The notes below the pieces were generated by a model. The model saw nothing but the letters and a program-made list of their open reading frames with translations. It was not told the origin of the DNA and ran no database searches. Of a stretch of DNA of 64,000 nt, positions 42,371 through 53,168 are shown piece after piece (the stretch's first letter is position 1; each line of letters starts with the position of its first letter). Made by a program: the position numbers and the translations under genes. Origin of the DNA: Rhodospirillum rubrum ATCC 11170 (lineage in GTDB: Bacteria > Pseudomonadota > Alphaproteobacteria > Rhodospirillales > Rhodospirillaceae); the NCBI RefSeq assembly GCF_000013085.1, contig NC_007643.1:1597001-1661000 (forward strand), read 5' to 3'.

Positions 42371-43972
42371 ATGCTTATGGACTATACCTATGCGATTGAT
42401 CTCGACGATTTCGTCGATGATTCCACCGACTGCAAGACCGGCGAATGTCGTGTCGCCGTTCTGCCGATCCTGTTCCAGATCAGCCAGATCATTTCCGAGA
42501 GCGAGGATTTGCCCCGGTCTCTGGCGATCATTCTCAAGGTCATGCAGCAGCGCATGCGCATCGGCCGCGGAACCGTCAGTCTTTATGACCGCGAAAGCGG
42601 CAAGATCTTCGTTCACGAAAGCTTTGGCGGCCGGGACGACCAGCAGGCCCTGGGCGCCAGCGGGCCGGGGCGCGGCATCACCGCCAAGGTGGTGGACTCG
42701 GGCAAGGCGATCATCGTGCCCGAACTGCGCGACAGCCCGACCAAGCCCAACCGCACCCAGCTTCAGGCCGATGGCAGCGATTTGGCGGTGTCGTTCTTCT
42801 GCGTGCCGATCCTGCGCGGTCGCAAGGTTCTGGGCACCATCAGCGCCGAGCGCGTCTATGCCAATCGCCGGCTGTTGAAGCAGGACGTGGAACTGATCGC
42901 CACCATCGCCTCGATGATCGCCCCGGCGGTGGAGCTGTATCTTTTGGAGAACATCGACAAGGTGCGGCTGGAAAACGAGAATCGCCGTCTGCACGACGCC
43001 CTGAAAAGCCGCTTCAAACCTACCAATATCATCGGCACCTCCAAGCCGATGCAAGAGGTCTATGATCTGATCCACAAGGTGGCGATGACCAAGGCCACCG
43101 TGCTGATCCTCGGGGAAAGCGGCGTCGGCAAGGAATTGGTCGCCAGCGCCATCCATTACAACGGCGCCACCGCCGAAGGGCCGTTCATCAAGTTCAATTG
43201 CGCCGCCTTGCCCGAAAGCCTAGGCGAGTCCGAGTTGTTCGGTCACGAGAAAGGCGCCTTCACCGGCGCCATCGCCCAGCGCAAGGGGCGCTTCGAGATG
43301 GCCGACGGCGGCACCATCTTTCTCGACGAGGTTGGCGAGCTGAGTTTGGCCATGCAGGCCAAGCTGTTGCGGGTGCTCCAGGAAAAGACCTTCGAGCGCG
43401 TCGGCGGCGGCCGGTCGGTGCGCGTCGACGTGCGGATCATCGCCGCCACCAACCGCAATCTGCCCGAGATGGTCGAGAAGGGCACCTTCCGCGAGGATCT
43501 GTTCTACCGGCTCAATGTCTTCCCCATCACCTTGCCGCCGCTGCGCGACCGGGGCAGCGACGTGATCTTGCTGGTCGATCATTTCATCGCCCGCCACGCC
43601 GCCGAGGGTGGGCGCGAGGCCAAACGGGTGTCGACCCCGGCCTTGACCATGCTGATGGCCTATCACTGGCCGGGCAATGTGCGCGAACTGGAAAACGTTA
43701 TCGAACGCTCGGTGATCTTGTCGGAAGACGGGGTGATCCACGGCTATAATCTGCCGCCCTCGCTGCAGACGGCAACGGAGACCGGCACGTCGTTTGGCTG
43801 CGGCCTGGAAGCCAAGCTGCAGGCGGTGGAATACGAAATGATCGTCGAGGCCCTGAAAACCCATGGCGGCAACGCCACCGAGGCGGCCAAGGAGTTGGGG
43901 CTGACCCGGCGCATCCTTGGCCTGCGCATGGAAAAATACGCCCTCAATTACAAGACTTATCGCAAGCGCTGA
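42371..43972 (+). CDS. anfA: Sigma-54 activator of the Fe-only nitrogenase genes (AnfA)
   Basis: This 533-residue enhancer-binding protein has a GAF domain (about 30-180), an AAA+ domain (Walker A GESGVGKE around 248-255, GAFTGA at 295-300) and a C-terminal Fis-type helix-turn-helix (EAAKELGLTRRILGLRMEKY). Near the N-terminus Cys21 and Cys26 occur in DSTDCKTGECRV. A pair of cysteines at this place is known to be essential in Azotobacter AnfA, probably for redox or Fe-S sensing. The start at 42371 puts them at the same positions. It lies next to anfHDGK, whose promoter has a sigma-54 element and a GTAC-N6-GTAC site. Confidence 0.93.
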   Translation: MLMDYTYAIDLDDFVDDSTDCKTGECRVAVLPILFQISQIISESEDLPRSLAIILKVMQQRMRIGRGTVSLYDRESGKIFVHESFGGRDDQQALGASGPGRGITAKVVDSGKAIIVPELRDSPTKPNRTQLQADGSDLAVSFFCVPILRGRKVLGTISAERVYANRRLLKQDVELIATIASMIAPAVELYLLENIDKVRLENENRRLHDALKSRFKPTNIIGTSKPMQEVYDLIHKVAMTKATVLILGESGVGKELVASAIHYNGATAEGPFIKFNCAALPESLGESELFGHEKGAFTGAIAQRKGRFEMADGGTIFLDEVGELSLAMQAKLLRVLQEKTFERVGGGRSVRVDVRIIAATNRNLPEMVEKGTFREDLFYRLNVFPITLPPLRDRGSDVILLVDHFIARHAAEGGREAKRVSTPALTMLMAYHWPGNVRELENVIERSVILSEDGVIHGYNLPPSLQTATETGTSFGCGLEAKLQAVEYEMIVEALKTHGGNATEAAKELGLTRRILGLRMEKYALNYKTYRKR

Positions 43973-44008
43973 GGGGCGCGGCGGGGGCGTTTCGTTCGGC
44001 GGGATCGC

Positions 44009-44025
44009 TTGGGTTGTGCTATGCT
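44009..44025 (+). promoter_or_regulatory. Weak sigma-54-type promoter candidate before the draT paralogue
   Basis: The plus strand reads TTGGGTTGTGCTATGCT, with GG and GC exactly ten bases apart and TGCT at the -12 element. The CAC part of the -24 element is missing. It lies 43 bases before the start codon. Co-transcription from anfA is an alternative. Confidence 0.3.
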
Positions 44026-44067
44026 GCGCTGGCCCCGCCGTCCTTTCGCCGACGAGATATCCCGATC

Positions 44068-44925
44068 ATGGACCAGACGACGCTCCGCCGCCTTGGCCGC
44101 CGCCTTGGCCGCCGCCTTGGCCACAGCACCAATCGGATTGGCCTGTCGACCGACTTGATCGGCAGCGCCGCCTTCAACGACGACCCGCTCCCTTTGCCGA
44201 TCGCCGGGGTGCGCGAGATGAACGCCGGTTTGTTCGAGATGCTGGCGCAGGCCGAAGGCAGGGCGGATGCCGCCGACGCCTTTTTGAAATACATGGTGGC
44301 GGCTTTTGATATCGATGCCGAACAGCATGCCGCCCCGATCGGTCCCGATGGCGGGCGCGATGGCACGCGGCCCTTCCGTTCAAGCTTTCTGCGCTTGCTG
44401 ATCGGCTGGGGATGGGAGTCGAACGGGCCCGAGGGCGCCGTGCTCAAGGGCTGGGTCGAAAGCCGCTTCGGGCTGTTTCCAACCTTCCATAAGGCCAAAT
44501 TGACCGAAGGGGCGGAAGACGCCTGGGCCGCTTATGTCGAAGAGGCGATGGCCAGCGCCTTTCACACCAACGCCATCCTGACCCAGCTTGATCTGCTTTA
44601 TGAATACTGCCAATGGGTTCTGACGACCTTTCTGTCACCCGAGGAGCGCCATCTCACCCTCTATCGCGGGGTGAATGCGTTCGAGGAGCATCAGATCCTG
44701 GCGCGGATCGACCCGCGCACGGTTGTCCTGCGGCTGAATAACCTGACGTCGTTCAGCAGCGATCGCGAGGTTGCCGACTGCTTTGGCGATATCATCCTGA
44801 CGGTGCGGGTGCCAAAGGTGAAAGTTATGTTTTTCAACGCCTTGCTGCCGTTTTTTCCGCTGAAGGCCGAAGGCGAGTTCCTGGTGATCGGCGGCGACTA
44901 TCTGGCGCGGACCGAGACGATCTAA
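44068..44925 (+). CDS. draT: Dinitrogenase reductase ADP-ribosyltransferase (DraT family), beside the Fe-only nitrogenase genes
   Basis: DraT attaches ADP-ribose from NAD to an arginine of the nitrogenase Fe protein and switches it off in response to ammonium or darkness. This 285-residue protein shows the family stretches INRIGL-type start (STNRIGLSTDLIGSAAFN), EGAVLKGWVESRFGLFPTFH, NAILTQLDLLYEYCQWVL, LTLYRGVNAFEEHQIL and VVLRLNNLTSFSSDREVADCFGD. The R-G-V motif, S-F-S segment and late VIGGDYLARTE fit the ADP-ribosyltransferase core. The first 15 residues contain tandem RRLGRRLG repeats. I start it at 44068; an upstream ATG adds 18 unlike residues. No draG or draB is near, and the gene converges with the end of the anf operon. 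Confidence 0.88.
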   Translation: MDQTTLRRLGRRLGRRLGHSTNRIGLSTDLIGSAAFNDDPLPLPIAGVREMNAGLFEMLAQAEGRADAADAFLKYMVAAFDIDAEQHAAPIGPDGGRDGTRPFRSSFLRLLIGWGWESNGPEGAVLKGWVESRFGLFPTFHKAKLTEGAEDAWAAYVEEAMASAFHTNAILTQLDLLYEYCQWVLTTFLSPEERHLTLYRGVNAFEEHQILARIDPRTVVLRLNNLTSFSSDREVADCFGDIILTVRVPKVKVMFFNALLPFFPLKAEGEFLVIGGDYLARTETI

Positions 44926-45479
44926 TCCCCGCACTGGCAGGCCAGACCGGCGAAAAACTCCGGATTGAAGCTTGCCTTGCGCGGAACCGGGGTGCTGGCC
45001 TGGCACGTGGGGATGGCCCTCAGGAGGTCGATGTAGGGTGGCGGCAGGGCGCGCGCCATCGCTCCGGCGATGATGTGGTCAAGATACGGGGCGCTGGGCT
45101 TTTGCCGGGGGCCAAGCACGTCCCTTTTGTACAACAGCACCGGATAATTCCGCCCCTCGGCGTCGAAAACCTGGGTGGGGAAGTGGAAATAGGGACCGGT
45201 GCCGTCAAGCCAGACCTTTTGCCAAGTATCAAGGATCTCGGCATCGTGGAACGACAGCCTATAGACCACGCCCCAAAGATCGGCCCCCGGTTCGGGCTGG
45301 GCGCTTTCCTCGCCGCCGTCCCAGATCTTGGAGGACCCGAAAAACCCCAGGCGATGGTCGGGCAGGCGGGCGGTGGCGACGACCTCGGGCTTGCGGCAGC
45401 GCGCCTCGATCTGCGCCGGGTTCATGTTCGAGCCATAGGCGAAATAGAACGGCTGGGGTTTGTCGGCGGGCCGGCTCAT
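44922..45479 (-). CDS. Gamma-glutamylcyclotransferase-like protein at the end of the anf operon
   Basis: This 185-residue protein has the GGCT/AIG2-like fold. PFYFAYGSNMNPAQIEARC is the substrate-binding YGSN motif, and HRLGFFGSSKIWDGGEES and DLWGVVYRLSFHDAEILD follow. The C-terminus has two cysteines close together (GLACQCGD). Its ATG overlaps the anfO stop, so it is translated with AnfO. In Azotobacter the gene after anfO is anfR; whether this is its equivalent by descent I cannot tell. A role in glutathione or Fe-S handling for the cofactor is inference. Confidence 0.75.
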   Translation of the reverse strand: MSRPADKPQPFYFAYGSNMNPAQIEARCRKPEVVATARLPDHRLGFFGSSKIWDGGEESAQPEPGADLWGVVYRLSFHDAEILDTWQKVWLDGTGPYFHFPTQVFDAEGRNYPVLLYKRDVLGPRQKPSAPYLDHIIAGAMARALPPPYIDLLRAIPTCQASTPVPRKASFNPEFFAGLACQCGD

Positions 45480-46198
45480 GACGGCTCTCCGCTGGCCGGG
45501 GCCGTTTCGGCCGGGGCGAAGACGATGACGCGAAGCCCGGGGCCATTCTCGCGCGGGTGTGGCGGGTCGGCGCGCAACCCCAGCGCCGCGAGTTCCTGGT
45601 CGAACCAGCGCGGCAGGTGATCACAGAGGATTTCCAGGCTGATAAAGGCCTTTTCCTGAAGCACGGGCAACAGCGCCACCCGGGCGTTGAGGCGTGTGTC
45701 GCCAGCGAGGATCGCCCCGAGATCAAGGCGATACCGGCCCTTTCCCAGATCCTGGGGCAACGGGGGCGGTGGTGGTGGTGGCGCGGCGGCGCACTCGGCC
45801 TTTTTCCCCCGCCCCGACCCGCATCCACCCGACGAGCAACCCGGTGCGGCCGCCTTCGGCGCCTCCTTGGCCAGGGCTTGTTCCTTCTGGGCCACCAGAT
45901 CAAGCTGGTCGCTGAGCCCGCCCTCGGACTTCCAGACGCGATAGCCCATGTCATCAAGCAGCGCATAGGCCAAGCCGCGCGTGTCCTTGGCCAGGAAAAC
46001 GGCGGTTTCATCAAGATGGGCGACGATGCTGTTCAGGGCATCCTTGACCGCCGAAAGGCCGGTGGCCTCTTGCCTGTCGACAAGGATGTCGGTCTTGAGC
46101 GTCCACGCCCCGGCCGATCCTTCAAAAAGGCGGACCGGGCCCTTATCGAAAAAGCCGGCCACCTGACCTTGATCGTTCACGAAAGCGGCGATTTGCAT
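45476..46198 (-). CDS. anfO: Fe-only nitrogenase accessory protein AnfO
   Basis: AnfO is needed for growth with the Fe-only nitrogenase in Azotobacter; its biochemical task is unsettled. This 240-residue protein begins MQIAAFVNDQGQVAGFFDKG, as AnfO proteins do. It has a conserved middle (YALLDDMGYRVWKSEGG), a cysteine/glycine knot CSSGGCGSG near residue 121 and a run of seven prolines near 140. A C-terminal domain ends around EILCDHLPRWFDQELAALGL. It follows anfK after a strong stem-loop and overlaps the downstream GGCT-like gene by 4 bases. Confidence 0.85.
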   Translation of the reverse strand: MQIAAFVNDQGQVAGFFDKGPVRLFEGSAGAWTLKTDILVDRQEATGLSAVKDALNSIVAHLDETAVFLAKDTRGLAYALLDDMGYRVWKSEGGLSDQLDLVAQKEQALAKEAPKAAAPGCSSGGCGSGRGKKAECAAAPPPPPPPLPQDLGKGRYRLDLGAILAGDTRLNARVALLPVLQEKAFISLEILCDHLPRWFDQELAALGLRADPPHPRENGPGLRVIVFAPAETAPASGEPS

Positions 46199-46234
46199 GC
46201 TGGCTCCTTTCCAGGGGGCGGGCCCAGAGCGGGG

Positions 46235-46272
46235 GTGTCAGGCATCCCCGGGCCGGGGGGAGGGCCTGACAC
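46235..46272 (-). repeat. Stem-loop between anfK and anfO
   Basis: A 9-bp perfect inverted repeat (gtgtcaggc at 46235-46243, gcctgacac at 46264-46272) encloses a second GC stem (tcccc/gggga type). No T-run follows. It probably stabilises the anfHDGK mRNA or partly stops transcription, giving less AnfO than structural subunits. Confidence 0.6.
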
Positions 46273-46286
46273 GCAAGGGAGGAGGC

Positions 46287-47675
46287 TTACCAGACGTTGA
46301 GGATCCACTCCTTGTTCTTCTTGTATTCCATGTCGGTGAACAGGGTATTGGCCATGGCTTCGGCCAACCAGGTGGCTCCGGCGTAGCCGACGACCGGATG
46401 GCGATAGAGGCCGGCGCGGTCATAGGTGGGGAAGCCGACGCGGACCATCGGGATGTTGTTGTCGATGGCGGTGAAGCGGCCCTTGGAATGGCCAAGGATC
46501 AGGTCGAGTTCGAGACCCTTGTTCTTAACCCGGTCCTCCAGTTCCCACAGATCGGCGTTGGTGATGATCTCCATATCGTGGTCGACGCGCTCCTGAAGCG
46601 CCTTGATGCGGGGATCGGTCTCATAGCCGGCGTTCTCGTCGCCGAGCAGCAACAGCATCGGCTTCATTTCCAGATCGAGGCAGAACTCGGCCAGACCGAT
46701 CACCAGATCGGGATTGCCATAGATCGCCACCTTCTTGTCGGCCAGGAACATATGGACAAGATCGGTCAGGGCGTCGATGGCGATGCCGCGTTCGCGGACC
46801 AGCGATGGGGGGATCGCCTTGCCGGTCATGATCTTCAGGTTCTGCAAGAAGGTGTCGGTGTTGCGGATGCCGATCGGCGTCGGCCCGATGACGGCGGGCA
46901 CGTCGAAGCCCTTTTGCAAGAACTCGGCGGCCTTGGCCCCTTCATAGCGGTTCAGGGCGATGGTGCCCTGGGCATTGGCGGTGTCGATCAGATCGTCGAT
47001 CGTCGTGCTGCCGTGCGAGACGGCGCTTTTATCGGGCATCAACGGCGAATCGAAGCTTTCGATCTCGAACAAGACATTGGCCTCGACCCGCATTTCGGCG
47101 AGCAGATGCTTGAGTTCCTTCACGTCGCCCGGATTGACCCAGCCGGTGATCAGATTGATCTTCAGGCTGGGTTTGCCCTTTTTGGCGAAGGCCTTGACGA
47201 AGTCGCGCACCGCCACGTCGTATCCGGTGACCATCGACCCGACGAAGCTGGGCGTGTGGATCGGGATCAGATGGACCTCGCGGTCGGGAAACTTCTCCTT
47301 GAGCAGGCCTTCTTCCAGCTTGCGGACCACGCCATCGACATCATCGCCGATGACCTCGGTCGAGCAGGTGGTGATGATCGGGATGACCTTGACGTCGGGG
47401 TAGCGCATCAGCAGCACGTCGACGGCCTGTTCCACCCGGTCAAGGGCGCCGAACACCGCGCCGTCTTCGTGAACCGAGGACGAGGCGATTTCGAAGCTTT
47501 CCTTGAGGTGCTGGGAGATCAGCAGGCGGACGAACATGACGCAGCCCTGGCCGCCGTGAACGATGCCGATGCAATCCTTGATGCCGATGCTGGCGTATTG
47601 GGCGCCGGCCGGCTGGCAGGTGAAGATCGGATTGATCGTGCCGATGCGCTCTTTCTTCCTTAATTCGCAGGACAT
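46287..47675 (-). CDS. anfK: Fe-only nitrogenase FeFe protein beta subunit
   Basis: This is the 462-residue beta subunit. It supplies half of the P-cluster ligands: Cys20 (IFTCQPAG), Cys45 (GGQGCVMF) and Cys104 (ITTCSTEVIGDDVDG). The N-terminus MSCELRKKERIGTINPIF lacks the long extension of NifK, as expected for alternative nitrogenases. It follows anfG by 11 bases. Length and order H-D-G-K are those of known anf operons. Confidence 0.95.
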   Translation of the reverse strand: MSCELRKKERIGTINPIFTCQPAGAQYASIGIKDCIGIVHGGQGCVMFVRLLISQHLKESFEIASSSVHEDGAVFGALDRVEQAVDVLLMRYPDVKVIPIITTCSTEVIGDDVDGVVRKLEEGLLKEKFPDREVHLIPIHTPSFVGSMVTGYDVAVRDFVKAFAKKGKPSLKINLITGWVNPGDVKELKHLLAEMRVEANVLFEIESFDSPLMPDKSAVSHGSTTIDDLIDTANAQGTIALNRYEGAKAAEFLQKGFDVPAVIGPTPIGIRNTDTFLQNLKIMTGKAIPPSLVRERGIAIDALTDLVHMFLADKKVAIYGNPDLVIGLAEFCLDLEMKPMLLLLGDENAGYETDPRIKALQERVDHDMEIITNADLWELEDRVKNKGLELDLILGHSKGRFTAIDNNIPMVRVGFPTYDRAGLYRHPVVGYAGATWLAEAMANTLFTDMEYKKNKEWILNVW

Positions 47676-47686
47676 GGTGCGATCCC

Positions 47687-48037
47687 CTAATAATGTTGGT
47701 CGGTCAGTTCCAGGTTGAGAGACCCGGTGATGGTCAGGTGGTCGAGGCGCTCGTGCAGCGCGCCCATCAAGGCCTTGATGTCGTCCTTATCCATCGTCTT
47801 CAACCACGGGTACCGACTTTTATAAGCATCGGCCAAGCAAACGGCGTCGACCCAATAGCATTTGTCCGCAGGCGTCCCAAGATCGACGGGTTCATCGCAG
47901 AGAAGTTGCGTGGTCTTGGTCAGGATACCTTCGTTTTGTCTTTTCCTGTCCCAGGACCGGGAGTGAAACTGCCAGAGGCAGTGTTTCATGATGTAGTCGA
48001 TGAGCAGGTCGATCCTGTCTTTCATGAGGTCGTCCAT
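47687..48037 (-). CDS. anfG: Fe-only nitrogenase delta subunit
   Basis: This 116-residue subunit is found only in the alternative (V and Fe-only) nitrogenases and is required for their activity. [20 protein letters not shown] and [20 protein letters not shown] are family stretches. It lies between anfD and anfK, which itself rules out a molybdenum nitrogenase. The start [12 protein letters not shown] follows anfD by 14 bases. Confidence 0.95.
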   Translation of the reverse strand: MDDLMKDRIDLLIDYIMKHCLWQFHSRSWDRKRQNEGILTKTTQLLCDEPVDLGTPADKCYWVDAVCLADAYKSRYPWLKTMDKDDIKALMGALHERLDHLTITGSLNLELTDQHY

Positions 48038-48051
48038 GGCGGGGATCCTTG

Positions 48052-50640
<2,589 letters not shown>

Positions 50641-50734
50641 TCAAAAAAGACGCCAAAAGCCCCGGCTTTTCGGGCGGAACCGGAAAAGACCAGGGCTGGA
50701 AAAACATACGGGGATGTAAGGGGCGGGGGGCGCG

Positions 50735-50748
50735 GTACCGTTTGGTAC
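50735..50748. promoter_or_regulatory. AnfA/VnfA-type activator site (GTAC-N6-GTAC)
   Basis: The sequence GTACcgtttgGTAC has exactly the spacing reported for binding by the AnfA/VnfA group of activators. It lies about 110 bases upstream of the anfH sigma-54 promoter, a normal enhancer distance. No other GTAC pair with this spacing is visible in the gap. Confidence 0.75.
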
Positions 50749-50824
50749 GAAGCGCGGCGCCTCATCCAGGCGCGGCGCCGTGCCGGCCGTTTAGGGGCGA
50801 AGGGGGCCGCAAGGCCCGATAAGC

Positions 50825-52576
50825 TCAGAAGAAGATATCGTCGAGGTCGGTCGTGCCCGGGGAAGGGGGAGGGGAAGCCGAAGGGGCCTCGCCCGCGTCC
50901 GCCGGGGCGGCGGCAAGCGGCAGGCGGCCGGGGGCCTGACGGGCGAAGACCGCGCGTTCGCGTTCCATGGTGTAGCTGGCGATCAAAAGATCAAACAGCC
51001 GGTCGGCTTCGGGGCCGGAAGGGGCGGGGATCGTCCCGAGGCCGGCGGGACCTTCGGCCAATTTGCGCGCGGCGCCGCGCAGAACCTCGGCGATCTCCTC
51101 GTGGACGGCGGTGCGGGCGCTGGTTTTCTCAAGCAGGTCGGCTACCACATGGCCGTCGTGCTCGAGCGAGGCCAGGGCGCTGGCGAGGCTTTGACCGACC
51201 TGCCCCAACAGGGCCAGGGAATCGGCCATGATGGCCGACACCGCGGCGATATCGCTGGCCCGGTCCTGATGGGCCTCGTCGGACAGGGCCTTGGTGATCG
51301 ACACCACCTGATCGAGATCGGCCATCACCTCGCTGGCCTCGGTGGTGATCTCATTGGCGTAATGGCGCAATTCCTGGGCGATGACGCCAAGCGCCTTGCC
51401 GGCGTTGCCAAGGCGGCCGCATTTCAAGGTGGTGTTGAGGCCCATGATGCGGATATCGGCTTCGAGCGAGCGCAGGGTGCCGATATGGCTGACCAGCCGG
51501 GTGGTGGCGTCCGAGACCGAGGCGGCGATCTGGTCGGCCTTGGTCCGCGCCGCGCGGAAGCCGCCAAGCAAATCGTCAACGGCGGCGACCTCTTTTCCCA
51601 ACTCGCCCAGAAATGTTCCCTGATGGTCGCCCGAGGCGGCGAAGGCGTCATTGCCCAGGCGCAGGATTTCCCCGGCGTCGAGGGCCAGATCCTCCAGCGA
51701 CATCAAGATCCGGCCGATCTCCATATCGAATTCATCGGCGGCGTCTTCGAGTTGCCGGGATTGAAGCTGGCAGAAGAAATCGATGACATCGGCGTGGGAG
51801 GCCTCATCGGCTTCAAGGGAGGCGGGAGGGGCGGCAAGCAGCCCGAGGGCGTAATCGGCGTGCTCGATGCGTTGGCGGGTGATGTCGCCGATCTGGAGGG
51901 CCATGACCGCGTCGCCGATCCGCCGGCCGATGCGCTGGGAGCCCTGGCCGACGGCGAAGGCGGTTGAAACGGCGGTTTTGCAGCGCGCGCCGATCGCCTC
52001 GATGCTGCGGGTCAGGCGCCGCGGGATGGTGCGGATCGCCTCCGTCTGCTGCTCTTCCAGAACGGATTGGGTGTTGATCGCCACGTGCAGATCACGCCCG
52101 ACCTCGGCCAACTCGCCGGCGAATTCGTCCAGACTGGTCTGGGCAAGGCGCAAGGTGCGGTTGATCTCGTTGGCGAAGCTGGTGAAATCGACGCCGGTAT
52201 CGCCGATGTGGGCGGCGGCGATCTTAGTATTGGTCGCCAGAATGCCGACCCCGCGCACCGATTTTCCCATGCGGACGACGCGGCTTTCGATGGTGGCGAT
52301 CAGTTTGGTCAAGGCGACGAACGACTCGATCTCGCTGTTTTGAGCCGCCGCCAGAGACGACACCCGCGAGGCGATCTGGGAAAGCTCGCGGGTGGCCCGC
52401 GCCAAGGTCTCGCCCTTCAGCGCATCCGACAACGTGGCGAAGGTTTGGGTCAGGCTGGTGAGGATCTCGACCGAGGTCTCCAGCCCCCCCCCGATCTCAA
52501 GGAAGCGGGCTTCGGTGGAGGTGGATGCGGTTCTGATCGCGCCGGCTATCTGGTCGAGAGTCCTGCGCAGTTGCAT
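50825..52576 (-). CDS. Soluble coiled-coil chemotaxis-type protein with two degenerate MCP tip motifs
   Basis: This 583-residue protein lacks membrane helices and is mostly long helices. Two stretches resemble the signalling tip of chemoreceptors, ILATNTKIAAAHIGDTG (about 112-128) and GLNTTLKCGRLGNAGKALGV (about 379-398). In normal receptors this region reads close to [20 protein letters not shown]. The conserved Glu/Arg contacts for CheA and CheW are largely lost. The C-terminus is proline-rich and ends TTDLDDIFF. It is transcribed away from the che operon next door. I start it at MQLRRTLDQIAG (52576). It could be a CheA/CheW array component or a phosphatase-like adaptor; the role is unknown. 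Confidence 0.7.
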   Translation of the reverse strand: MQLRRTLDQIAGAIRTASTSTEARFLEIGGGLETSVEILTSLTQTFATLSDALKGETLARATRELSQIASRVSSLAAAQNSEIESFVALTKLIATIESRVVRMGKSVRGVGILATNTKIAAAHIGDTGVDFTSFANEINRTLRLAQTSLDEFAGELAEVGRDLHVAINTQSVLEEQQTEAIRTIPRRLTRSIEAIGARCKTAVSTAFAVGQGSQRIGRRIGDAVMALQIGDITRQRIEHADYALGLLAAPPASLEADEASHADVIDFFCQLQSRQLEDAADEFDMEIGRILMSLEDLALDAGEILRLGNDAFAASGDHQGTFLGELGKEVAAVDDLLGGFRAARTKADQIAASVSDATTRLVSHIGTLRSLEADIRIMGLNTTLKCGRLGNAGKALGVIAQELRHYANEITTEASEVMADLDQVVSITKALSDEAHQDRASDIAAVSAIMADSLALLGQVGQSLASALASLEHDGHVVADLLEKTSARTAVHEEIAEVLRGAARKLAEGPAGLGTIPAPSGPEADRLFDLLIASYTMERERAVFARQAPGRLPLAAAPADAGEAPSASPPPSPGTTDLDDIFF

Positions 52577-53168
52577 CAGTCTGTCCCATGGGTTTCCCGC
52601 CGAGGATATCGGCGATCGGCGGACCGCCGGTGGACGGCGGATCGTGTTCAAAAGCGCCGGCCCGATCCGTGTCAACGGCCGACGGTCGATCCACAGGGGC
52701 GGACCGAAAGGTCACACTGTTCACCAGCGGGGTAAATTCGCCGTTAACGAAGGGGCCCCCACACTAAGGTTGTAATGGTTCGCGGCTCGGACTACAAGTT
52801 TAAGGATGTAGCTTGTTATCTGTATCCGAGATGTTATCGGAGTCATGGGGGTGGGGGAGGTCTCCCCTCTTAATCTTTTGTAAACTTTGGCGTCGGACAC
52901 TTGAAGGGCGCAAAAGATACAATCTCAACTTAGCAACTCTTTAGGTTGTATAGAAATCAGTGGAATTTTATTAATAATGTTTGGTTCATTAAGGAACATG
53001 TGCCGAATCCTTCCCGAAGCTTTTGTGTATTAAAAACATAATTAATTGTCCGTATTTTTTTTATAGGCTCTGTTAGTCATTTGTCAATTTTCTCTCGGTA
53101 TTGGTTTTTATAGTCTTATGAATTGGGGTATAGACTTTTGTGTGTTTAACCTGAGTGGGTTATAATCA
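52577..53168. other. AT-rich divergent gap between the coiled-coil gene and the che operon
   Basis: This 592-base gap contains no gene. From about 52870 to 53168 it is much more AT-rich than anything else in the window. TATAAT stands at 53161-53166, two bases before the ATG of the first che gene, with TTGTGT 17 bases further upstream. I see no flagellar sigma-28 promoter of the usual form. Confidence 0.55.
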
